Assembly: GCA_018268995.1 (NCBI GenBank)
Contig: JAFDVL010000032.1
Coordinates: forward strand, 1 to 60,075
Source: Acidobacteriota bacterium
Lineage (GTDB): Bacteria; Acidobacteriota; Blastocatellia; RBC074
Direction: 5' to 3'
DNA length: 60,075 bases
Position numbers and translations under genes: made by a program. Shown here piece after piece: positions 53,236 through 60,075 of this stretch. The notes below the pieces were generated by a model, which made no database searches, had not been told where the DNA came from, and worked only from the letters and a program-made list of their open reading frames with translations. The first letter of the stretch is position 1. Every line of letters starts with the position of its first letter.

Positions 53236-56200
53236 ATGTTCTCGAATTCCAATTTGCATTCTATCCTTTGTTGGTTCCGCCATGTCCTTATCATCGGAAG
53301 CGGGCTTTGCGTTTGTGTCGCTTTCGTCCAGGCGGAGCGATTGCCGATCAACATCTATACGACTGCCGATGGCCTGGCGCACAATCACATCAATCGTATC
53401 AAACGCGATGCGCGCGGCTTTCTGTGGTTCTGCACGGACGAAGGCTTGTCGCGGTTTGATGGCTACAAATTCGTCAGCTATACCACGGCGCATGGCTTGC
53501 CGCATCCTGATGTGAACGACTTTCTGGAAGCGCGCGACGGTACGATCTGGCTGGCGACGGATGGCGGCCTCTGTCGCTTCAATCCGGCGGGCGTGCCTGC
53601 GCCTTACAATCCGGCGAGGCAAACTGCCAATTCGCTCTTCACCATCTTTCGCGTCGGCAGTCGAGAAAATTCCAATCGCGTCAACACGCTGGCCGAAGAC
53701 CCATCGGGCGGCATCTGGTGTGCGACGGTGGACGGCTTGTTTCTGCTGGACGCGAAGCAAGGGCAAGTCAATCTTCGAGAAGTGGAACTTGATCTGCCGC
53801 GCGCCAATCGCGACGATCCGCACGTGTCGCACGTCGTCGTGGATAACTACGGCATTCTGTGGGCGGGCGCGATCAGCGGGCTGTATCGGCGCACACCGGA
53901 CGGGCGTGTCGAGCGATTCACGAAAAGCGAGGGCCTGCCGGACAACTACATCCAAACCGCATGGCTCGATCAGGATGGGCGCTTGTGGTTGGGCACACGC
54001 AGCGGCGGGTTCTTTGCGGTGTGGGCGGCAGCGGATCCGCACGGTCTCCAGATCGAACAGCAATATGCCGAGCGCGATGGTTTGCCGGGGCGCGATGTCA
54101 GAAACATTTTTCGTTCGTTCGATGGCAAGCTCTGGATTGGCACAGAAGGGGGCTTGAGCGAGTTGCTTCCGGTCGGCGGGCGCACACGGTTTTTGACTTA
54201 CACGACAGCGAATGGATTGGGCGAAAACCAAACGTACAAGATGGCTGAAGACAAGGACGGCAATCTGTGGCTCGGCACATTTCAGGGCGGTGTGGCGCGC
54301 ATCGCACGGCCCGGCTTCATCACCTACGATGCGACAGACGGCTTTCATCCCAACAGCGCAAACAATATTTTTGAGACGCCAGCGGGTGAGTTGGGTGTTT
54401 ATAGCGAAAATATTTATACCGGGCAGGAATATCCGGCGACCTTCCATTTGTTTGGCGGACAACAGTTCCAATCGTTTACTCCCCGTCTGCCGCCGCGCAT
54501 TGACCAATTCAGGCATCCGCAGCTTCACCACTACCTCTGGAATCACCCCGACCAGCGTTGGCTCATAACCTCACACGGACTGCTGCATTTGCCTACAACT
54601 AACGAGTTCACACGGGCAACCTATCTTCCCGCCAAAGTGATCGCCGCTAAAAAACAAGGCTGTTTGTTGAGCTTTGAGGATTCGCGCAGTGATCTTTGGA
54701 TGGAAGCTTACGGTGCGCCTGTGGGTCCCTTTGGATTGATTCGCTGGGAACACACCACCGGTCAATTTTATCGCTATGACGGTGCGTCAGGCTTGCCTTC
54801 CTTGCGGGAGATTCGTCCGAGCGCTTTCGGCGAAGATGCGGCGGGTAATGTGTGGATTGGATTTGATCGCAATGCCGGCCTGGTGCGACATCGGCAAGGA
54901 CGATTTGAACCGTTTCCAGCGGCGGCCAACGCGCCCATCGGCGGTGTCAAACTGATCTTCTTCGATCAGGCCAAACGAATGTGGGTCGCGACGAGCGCAG
55001 GTGGATTGCTGCGCGTGGATGATCCGACCGCCGAGCAGCCGCAGTTTCAGCGCTACACGATTGCGGAAGGTTTATCGAGCAATGAAGTCTGGTGCCTCAC
55101 CGAAGATCGTTTTCAGCGGCTGTACTTCGGCACAGGCCGCGCGTTGGAACGGCTTGATCCGGCAACGGGGCAAATCAAGCATTTCACGCAGGCCGATGGA
55201 TTGCCGCGCGGCATCGTCACGGCGGCGCACGCGGATCAACAAGGACGCCTGTGGTTTGCCACGAATCAAGGGCTGGCGCGGCTGGATGCGCTGCCGGATC
55301 GCGCGCCCGTTGCGCCGCCGATTCTGCTCACGGGCTTACGTGTGGCGGGCGTGGCGCAACCGCTTTCCGTGCTGGGCGAAGTCACGCCACGCGCATTGGA
55401 ACTTGCTCCCGGTCAGGACAACATCAGCGTGGATTTCCTGAGCCTCAATTTCGGCGGCGGCGAAGTGATGAAGTATCAATACAAGCTCGATGGTGCAGAT
55501 GCAGATTGGAGTCAACCAACCGAAGAGCGTACGATCAATTTTGCCAACCTCGCGCCGGGCCGCTATCATTTATTCGTGCGCGCCGTGCATTCCAGCGGAC
55601 TGCTGAGTCAGACGCCTGCGACGTTTTCTTTTACGATCCAACGACCGCTCTGGCAACGCTGGTGGTTCGTGTTGATGGCGGTGCTGGGATTCGGCGGCCT
55701 TGCCTTCGCCTTTTATTGTGTGCGCATCAAACGCATCATCGAACTTGAACGAATGCGCACCCGCATTGCTACCGATTTGCACGACGATATTGGTTCAAGC
55801 TTGTCGCAAATCGCCATCCTCAGCGAAGTCTCCCAGCAACGCATCCTCAGTCAGCAAAACGGCGTTAGTGATTCGCTGGCACAAATTGCCAACACGTCGC
55901 GCGATTTAGTAGACACGATGAGCGACATTGTGTGGGCGATCAATCCCAAGCGCGACAAACTCAGCGACCTGTCGCAACGGATGCGCGAATTTGCCAGCGA
56001 TGTGTTCTCAGCGCGCGACATTGCCTTCCGCTTTCGCAGCACTGCCGACGGACATGGACGGAGGCTGGATGCCGAAACGCGCCGCCAACTTTATTTGATC
56101 TGCAAAGAAGGTGTTAACAACGCCGCGCGGCACGCCCAATGCACCGCAGTGGAAATTACCTTTGCTGTCCAGGATCATTGTCTTGTGTTGGTCGTGGCAG

Positions 56201-56403
56201 ACAATGGGCGGGGCTTTGTTGATGATGGTTCCGGCACAGGCCCACGCAACGGCAATGGCCTCGACAGTATGCGACAACGGGCGCGCGCATTGGGCGGCGA
56301 GCTTGACATCCGCTCGCAGCCGCAGCAGGGGACGACCATCACGCTCACGCTGCCATTTCTGACACGAAATCGCACAGGCTGGCGCAAGTACCTACCTGTG
56401 TGA
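53236..56403 (+). CDS. Reg_prop sensor histidine kinase (NarL-type partner)
   Basis: 1055 residues from the ATG at 53236 (AAGGGGGAAG upstream, then a signal/anchor ILCWFRHVLIIGSGLCVCVA). The periplasmic part is a two-part beta-propeller of Reg_prop repeats (GLAHNHINRIKRDARGFLWF, GLPDNYIQTAWLDQDGRLWL, GLGENQTYKMAEDKDGNLWL) plus a Y_Y_Y domain (YQYKLDGADADWSQPTEERT). One membrane segment (about 812-833), then HisKA_3 with phospho-acceptor His849 (DLHDDIGSSLS) and a HATPase_c domain (KEGVNNAARHA, DNGRGF, NGLDSM). Signals to the regulator at 56521. The ligand of such propeller kinases is usually a glycan or breakdown product. A 19-bp motif overlaps the stop. Confidence 0.93.
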   Translation: MFSNSNLHSILCWFRHVLIIGSGLCVCVAFVQAERLPINIYTTADGLAHNHINRIKRDARGFLWFCTDEGLSRFDGYKFVSYTTAHGLPHPDVNDFLEARDGTIWLATDGGLCRFNPAGVPAPYNPARQTANSLFTIFRVGSRENSNRVNTLAEDPSGGIWCATVDGLFLLDAKQGQVNLREVELDLPRANRDDPHVSHVVVDNYGILWAGAISGLYRRTPDGRVERFTKSEGLPDNYIQTAWLDQDGRLWLGTRSGGFFAVWAAADPHGLQIEQQYAERDGLPGRDVRNIFRSFDGKLWIGTEGGLSELLPVGGRTRFLTYTTANGLGENQTYKMAEDKDGNLWLGTFQGGVARIARPGFITYDATDGFHPNSANNIFETPAGELGVYSENIYTGQEYPATFHLFGGQQFQSFTPRLPPRIDQFRHPQLHHYLWNHPDQRWLITSHGLLHLPTTNEFTRATYLPAKVIAAKKQGCLLSFEDSRSDLWMEAYGAPVGPFGLIRWEHTTGQFYRYDGASGLPSLREIRPSAFGEDAAGNVWIGFDRNAGLVRHRQGRFEPFPAAANAPIGGVKLIFFDQAKRMWVATSAGGLLRVDDPTAEQPQFQRYTIAEGLSSNEVWCLTEDRFQRLYFGTGRALERLDPATGQIKHFTQADGLPRGIVTAAHADQQGRLWFATNQGLARLDALPDRAPVAPPILLTGLRVAGVAQPLSVLGEVTPRALELAPGQDNISVDFLSLNFGGGEVMKYQYKLDGADADWSQPTEERTINFANLAPGRYHLFVRAVHSSGLLSQTPATFSFTIQRPLWQRWWFVLMAVLGFGGLAFAFYCVRIKRIIELERMRTRIATDLHDDIGSSLSQIAILSEVSQQRILSQQNGVSDSLAQIANTSRDLVDTMSDIVWAINPKRDKLSDLSQRMREFASDVFSARDIAFRFRSTADGHGRRLDAETRRQLYLICKEGVNNAARHAQCTAVEITFAVQDHCLVLVVADNGRGFVDDGSGTGPRNGNGLDSMRQRARALGGELDIRSQPQQGTTITLTLPFLTRNRTGWRKYLPV

Positions 56404-56407
56404 GTAG
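56389..56407. promoter_or_regulatory. 19-bp repeat, copy A (candidate regulator site)
   Basis: TACCTACCTGTGTGAGTAG, overlapping the end of the kinase gene and 113 bp before the regulator start. It matches copy B at 57233-57251 at 18 of 19 positions and has partial dyad symmetry (CCTAC...GTAGG). Candidate site for the NarL-type regulator. Confidence 0.5.
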
Positions 56408-56520
56408 GCTGGTGTGCAGGCAATCAGCGCTAAGCTAGGCACTGGAACGATGTCATTTTCCATATTCCATTTTTGAGTTGTCATTTGTCATTGCTCACTT
56501 CGCTGCAACCACGATGAAAA

Positions 56521-57219
56521 ATGGAAAATGAAATGAGCACCGCTATGTCCGATTCAATACCCAATCCAATGCCGCTCCCTGATCCGATCAAAGTCGCATT
56601 AATCGAAGACCAGCGGACAATCCGCGAAGGCTTGACAGTCTTGATTGGCGGCACGGATGGATTCCAGTGTATTGGCAGCTATGCCTCGATGGAAGAAGCC
56701 TTGCCCTGTATCAACGCGCGGTTGCCGGATGTAGTGTTGGCGGATATTGGCTTGCCGGGGATGTCCGGCATCAAAGGCATCGGCATTTTGAAGGAGCGGT
56801 ATCCAGCGCTGCCGATTCTAATGCTGACCGTGTACCAGGACGATGAACGCATTTTTCAGGCTATCTGTGCGGGAGCGCGCGGCTACTTGCTCAAGAAAAC
56901 ACCGCCTGCGCGTTTGCTGGAAAGCCTGCGAGAAATTGTCGGAGGCGGTGCGCCGATGTCGCCCGAAGTGGCACGCCGTGTCCTCGAACTCTTTCAGCAA
57001 TTCAGTCCCCCTGCCCATGTGGATTATCACATCACGCCACACGAATTGCGTTTGCTGCGGTTGTTGGTCGAAGGCCACAATTACAAGACTGCTGCGCTGG
57101 AAGTCGGTTGCACGGTGCATGCGATTTCCTTTCACATGAAAAATATCTACGAGAAGCTGCAAGTCCACTCCAAATCCGAAGCCGTCGCCAAAGCTTTGCG
57201 CGATCACATCATCGAATAA
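56521..57219 (+). CDS. NarL/LuxR family response regulator
   Basis: 232 residues. Receiver domain with the acidic pocket IEDQ (Asp30 region), phospho-acceptor Asp75 in VVLADIGLPGMSG, Thr in MLTVY and Lys in GYLLKK. A LuxR-type HTH ends the protein (ITPHELRLLRLLVEGHNYKT.., ..HAISFHMKNIYEKLQVHSKS). Partner of the Reg_prop kinase 118 bp upstream. ATG at 56521 and 56533 are both possible starts; neither has a Shine-Dalgarno, and the leader holds a mirrored AAAAATGGAAAATG repeat (56455-56475 and 56516-56529) that touches the start codon. Confidence 0.92.
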   Translation: MENEMSTAMSDSIPNPMPLPDPIKVALIEDQRTIREGLTVLIGGTDGFQCIGSYASMEEALPCINARLPDVVLADIGLPGMSGIKGIGILKERYPALPILMLTVYQDDERIFQAICAGARGYLLKKTPPARLLESLREIVGGGAPMSPEVARRVLELFQQFSPPAHVDYHITPHELRLLRLLVEGHNYKTAALEVGCTVHAISFHMKNIYEKLQVHSKSEAVAKALRDHIIE

Positions 57220-57232
57220 ATTTACCCGTAAC

Positions 57233-57251
57233 TACCTCCCTGTGTGAGTAG
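57233..57251. promoter_or_regulatory. 19-bp repeat, copy B (candidate regulator site)
   Basis: TACCTCCCTGTGTGAGTAG, about 75 bp before the start at 57326; extended arms ACTAC...GTAGT are a perfect 5-bp dyad. Together with copy A it suggests that the response regulator controls its own gene and the secreted set that follows. Confidence 0.5.
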
Positions 57252-57325
57252 TGACGTCCGACTGCGCATTGAAGTATCTACTATTGCGTTTAGAAGGGGA
57301 TTCACAGCCAAAGGAGACCAAACCC

Positions 57326-58144
57326 ATGAAACGAACTATCTCAATCGTTGCTGCAATACTCGTCATGCTATTTGCAGCACTCGTCGCACTCAACCCGCTA
57401 TCGCCAACTGCCAGCGCCCAAAGCGCGGCGAAGAAACAGTTGTACGCCATCAATATTCGGCATGTGAAACCGGAATTGATGGAAGAATATTTGAATTTTA
57501 TCAAGACCCGCATGAACCCTTTGCGCGTGAGAGGCGGGGTCAAATCTTCGTTGGTCTGGACCGTCGGAAATGGGCCGCAAAATACCGTGATTATGGCAGT
57601 CCCGATGGATAACTTTGCCGCACAAGACAACCCCACTGGCATTCCGAAGGCGCTGGATGCCGATTCCGCAGCGGTTGTGTTCCAACAACAAGGCAAATAT
57701 TTAAGCCAGCAGGAAAGCTACATTATCGAATCCGTCCCCGATTGCAGTTGGACGAATCCGAAATTCAAAGAACTGCCGAAGTTCGCGATTTTGCGTTGGC
57801 AGAAAGTCGCGTTTGGGCGCTCGCAAGAGTATGAAGACTACTTTAAGAATTACGAAATTCCGGCGCGCAAACAAATCGCCGCACAATCCAACATGCTGGG
57901 GCAATGGCGCTATCGCATTCGCTTCGGCGGCGATTCCGCGACTTATCTGATGATGCGACCTTTTGAGAATTATGCCGAACTGGATAACACCAAAGGGCTG
58001 GCAGAAATACTCGGCGCGACAGAGGTCAAAAAGATTTACGACCAATTGCCAAAAGGTGTAATCGTCAGTGACGAAGTATGGGTTCTGCGCTTCCGCCCCG
58101 ACCTGAGCATCACGCCACAAACCAGCACCGCCGAGAAGAAATAA
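57326..58144 (+). CDS. Secreted protein with two NIPSNAP/ABM-like ferredoxin-fold domains
   Basis: 272 residues from the ATG at 57326, chosen for AAGGAG and for the signal peptide (MKRTISIVAAILVMLFAALV). Two half-domains (about 35-140 and 150-260) read as dimeric alpha/beta barrels: LYAINIRHVKPELMEEYLNF..., FAILRWQKVAFGRSQEYEDY, with the final RFRPDLSITP. It is a homologue of the gene at 59015. Such domains are found in monooxygenase-like and NIPSNAP proteins; function unknown. First gene after the regulator site, 24 bp before the DUF4440-like gene. Confidence 0.75.
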   Translation: MKRTISIVAAILVMLFAALVALNPLSPTASAQSAAKKQLYAINIRHVKPELMEEYLNFIKTRMNPLRVRGGVKSSLVWTVGNGPQNTVIMAVPMDNFAAQDNPTGIPKALDADSAAVVFQQQGKYLSQQESYIIESVPDCSWTNPKFKELPKFAILRWQKVAFGRSQEYEDYFKNYEIPARKQIAAQSNMLGQWRYRIRFGGDSATYLMMRPFENYAELDNTKGLAEILGATEVKKIYDQLPKGVIVSDEVWVLRFRPDLSITPQTSTAEKK

Positions 58145-58167
58145 GTAAAACGAAAGGAGCCCCAATC

Positions 58168-58647
58168 ATGAAACGCATTCTATTCGCAACGTTGTTCATC
58201 CTCATCGCTGTCGCGCCGAACTTCGGGCAAGCCGCGAGTAAATCTGCGAAGGCCGACGGCAAAGTTGAACAAGAAATTTTCAAGGCATTGGACGAGGTGC
58301 TTACTGCGCTGGTCAAACGTGACGGTGCTGTGATCGAACGATTATTCACTGACGATTACTTTACGGTTTATGACGGCGGTCAGGTGGGAGACCGTGCGCG
58401 ACTGATTGAGAGTTTGAAGTCCACGACCAACGGCTGGGATGACTGGCAGCGCGTGGAAAGCAAAGTCAATTTCCACAGCAACACCGCCATCGTCCTTTGC
58501 CGCTATCAGGTCAAGTTTCATAACAGCACGGGCAGCCATGAAGCGCTCTGGCGCAGCACAGGCGTCTGGGTGAAAGAAGGCGGACAGTGGCGACTGGCGG
58601 CTTCGCAATTTACCGTCATCAAACCGCCGCCACCAAAACCACAGTAA
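58168..58647 (+). CDS. Secreted single NTF2/DUF4440-like protein
   Basis: 159 residues from the ATG at 58168 (AAGGAGCC upstream; signal peptide MKRILFATLFILIAVAPNFG). A cone-fold domain follows: EIFKALDEVLTALVKRDGAV, then LFTDDYFTVYDGGQVGDRAR, and final WVKEGGQWRLAASQFTVI, the usual DUF4440 ending. It is related to the halves of the protein at 11723. Its stop is followed by a nested palindromic element. Cotranscribed with the NIPSNAP-like gene 23 bp before it. Confidence 0.82.
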   Translation: MKRILFATLFILIAVAPNFGQAASKSAKADGKVEQEIFKALDEVLTALVKRDGAVIERLFTDDYFTVYDGGQVGDRARLIESLKSTTNGWDDWQRVESKVNFHSNTAIVLCRYQVKFHNSTGSHEALWRSTGVWVKEGGQWRLAASQFTVIKPPPPKPQ

Positions 58648-58702
58648 CGAATGTGCCCCAAGGCTGATGTCAGGACAGTTTTGAAAAAATGGCTTTGGTT
58701 CT

Positions 58703-58905
58703 CGCCGCCTGAGCGGCGGCTGACTTTAGCCCGGTCGTTTCAACGCCGGGAAGCACGGTGCAAATTGTTCCCGTCGCATCGCGACGGTTGAGATTGAAGC
58801 CATCGTCGTGCGGGTTTCAAGCGTCGCGATGCGACGCGAACCTCTGTTGCTCGTTGCCCCCAGCCCTGAAGGACTGGGCTAAAGTCAGCCGCCGCTCACG
58901 CGGCG
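58703..58905. repeat. Nested palindromic element (203 bp)
   Basis: Outer arms 58703-58732 and 58876-58905 (CGCCGCCTGAGCGGCGGCTG... and mirror, 29 of 30 matching) contain GACTTTAGCCC. Inner arms CGTCGCATCGCGACG (58772-58786) and CGTCGCGATGCGACG (58822-58836) match perfectly and are each near-palindromic. It fills most of the 367-bp gap between the DUF4440 and second NIPSNAP-like gene. Dispersed-element character is inferred from structure. Confidence 0.75.
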
Positions 58906-59014
58906 AAAAGTCGAGGTTTCTGGTAAAAATAAAAGTGTTTTTACTTCAGGCCCCAAGGCTTTTTCGTAAGTGCCATCAAGACCCTTAATCACGCAACGCA
59001 AGGAGGCTCGCACC

Positions 59015-59776
59015 ATGAAACGCTTACTACTCGCAACCCTGTTCACATTGATCGTCACCACTCTTTCGTTCGCCCAAACGCAAGCGCCTGCACCGCAGCT
59101 TCTGGTCGTGCGGGAAACGCGCGTCAAGCTTGAACTATCGCAGGAGTATTACACGTTTATGCAGCAGGAAACGCTGCCTGCGTACCGAAAAGCGGGCATC
59201 AAACAATGGGATGCGTATACGACGGAGAACTTTGGCGAAATGAAGTTCTATTACATTCGCCCTATCGCCAGCCTGAAAGAGTTTGATGAAACGGATGCAC
59301 TCACCAAGGCCTTGGGCGAAGATGGACGACGCGCGTGGACGGCAAAGTGGTTGCGCCTGATCGTCAGTTCGCGCGGCTACCTCGTGCAAATGCGACCGAC
59401 GCTGAGCCTGATGCCAAAGACCAGCGCCGCGCCTAAACTGGCCTTGCTCGTAACGCACAAAATCGCCGTGGGGCGGGCTGCTGAATTTGAAGCCATTGTC
59501 AAAAACGAAACCGTCCCGATTTTACAGAAGACGGACGTCAAAGCCTTTCTGGTCGGCAGAGTCTCGCTGGGCGGTGATGCCAATGAATACCTTTCTGTCC
59601 TCCGCTTTGATTCGTATGAGGAAATGGAAAAATGGGCCGTCGCTGCACAACTGCAAGGCTTTGGCAAGATCGCGGAAAAAGAAGTTGGCATCACCTTACA
59701 TCGAGAAACGGCAGTCTTTCGCTACCGACCGGATTTAAGTATCCGGCCTGAACCACAAAAGGCCGAAGCCAAATAA
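59015..59776 (+). CDS. Secreted protein with two NIPSNAP/ABM-like domains (second)
   Basis: 253 residues from the ATG at 59015 (AAGGAGG upstream; signal peptide MKRLLLATLFTLIVTTLSFA). Two ferredoxin-like halves (about 28-135 and 145-250): LLVVRETRVKLELSQEYYTF and LALLVTHKIAVGRAAEFEAI, ending FRYRPDLSIRPEP, close to the end of the protein at 57326, so the two are paralogues. Function unknown; exported. Separated from the first two by the palindromic element, so it may have its own promoter. Confidence 0.75.
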   Translation: MKRLLLATLFTLIVTTLSFAQTQAPAPQLLVVRETRVKLELSQEYYTFMQQETLPAYRKAGIKQWDAYTTENFGEMKFYYIRPIASLKEFDETDALTKALGEDGRRAWTAKWLRLIVSSRGYLVQMRPTLSLMPKTSAAPKLALLVTHKIAVGRAAEFEAIVKNETVPILQKTDVKAFLVGRVSLGGDANEYLSVLRFDSYEEMEKWAVAAQLQGFGKIAEKEVGITLHRETAVFRYRPDLSIRPEPQKAEAK

Positions 59777-60013
59777 GCCGCCGCCGCAGGTAGAGAAGGA
59801 AATTTCTCTCAGCCAGTTGAGTCAAAGAAGGCCCGCTCCCGCCCCCACTGTATGGCAGGAGCGGTGACTCAGTTGCAATTACTGATGCTGAAGACGTGGC
59901 TGCCGCCTGTCTTCCTCTGCACAAAACTTCGGCAGAGGCTACCATACGCCGATTCGCCATTAGTACAGGGAAAACTAAGTTTTTTGAGATTGTTTGTGGG
60001 ACAGACATTGACC

Positions 60014-60075
60014 ATTGAGCACTCCCCATTGACCATTTCTCTGTACGAAAGAATGGTCAATGGGGAGTGCTCAAT
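60014..60075. repeat. Perfect 24-bp palindrome at window end
   Basis: ATTGAGCACTCCCCATTGAC... (60014-60037) and its exact reverse complement (60052-60075) with a 14-nt loop. The gap 59777-60013 before it holds only a weaker hairpin near 59817-59873 (GAGTCA / TGACTC with CGCTCC / GGAGCG) and no gene. Confidence 0.7.

Noticed and set aside
53155..54546. 463-codon minus-strand frame inside the sensor kinase gene
   Set aside because: Long only because of GC-biased codons on the other strand; the Reg_prop repeats on the plus strand are decisive.

Overview
The window looks like a chromosomal stretch from an Acidobacteriota member, most likely class Blastocatellia. That is an inference from gene content: two Oar-like TonB receptors with a carboxypeptidase-regulatory N-terminus, two winged-helix/TolB-propeller regulators, an acidobacterial-type VWFA protein, many secreted peptidases, a Reg_prop two-component system, and many palindromic intergenic repeats. 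I see no rRNA, tRNA, CRISPR array, transposase or phage genes.

Layout. 1-8 kb: two large TonB-dependent receptors on the minus strand; the first is boxed in by two inverted copies of a roughly 115-bp palindromic element. 8-13.8 kb: a winged-helix/beta-propeller regulator, then a secreted metallopeptidase-like lipoprotein, a double DUF4440-like protein and a serine beta-lactamase-fold hydrolase. 13.8-20.3 kb: a minus-strand operon of TIR, TIR-iSTAND, MoxR AAA ATPase and a membrane vWA protein with a PASTA domain, a counterpart-signalling set of the vWA-MoxR conflict type. 20.5-26 kb: rpiB, an unrecognised UDG-like gene, a TPR/FG-GAP protein and a second winged-helix/propeller regulator. 26-28 kb: a small HTH gene, a Fis-like HTH gene and a winged-helix/TIR-like protein.

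28-36.7 kb: three peptidases (S9D glutamyl-endopeptidase type, M24, M14) and a two-RCK potassium channel. 36.8-45.7 kb: a membrane protein, an asparagine-synthetase homologue translationally coupled to a fold-III PLP decarboxylase homologue that lacks the PLP lysine, a zinc-ribbon membrane protein, a CAP12-like TIR domain fused to a methyltransferase domain, and a second asparagine-synthetase homologue; both synthetase homologues lack the glutaminase cysteine. 45.8-53 kb: SDR, VWFA protein, CHAT/TPR protease-like protein with a palindromic repeat inserted inside its signal-peptide coding region, Gfo/Idh/MocA oxidoreductase, and a coupled small protein plus HNH nuclease. 53-60 kb: a Reg_prop sensor kinase and NarL-type regulator followed by three secreted small-domain proteins; a 19-bp near-identical sequence recurs before the regulator gene and before this secreted set.

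The strongest candidates for undescribed biology are the MoxR-vWA(PASTA)-TIR-iSTAND operon, the TIR-methyltransferase fusion, and the pairing of cysteine-less asparagine-synthetase homologues with a lysine-less decarboxylase homologue. Functions are read from sequence by eye; family names rest on recognised motifs, not on searches.
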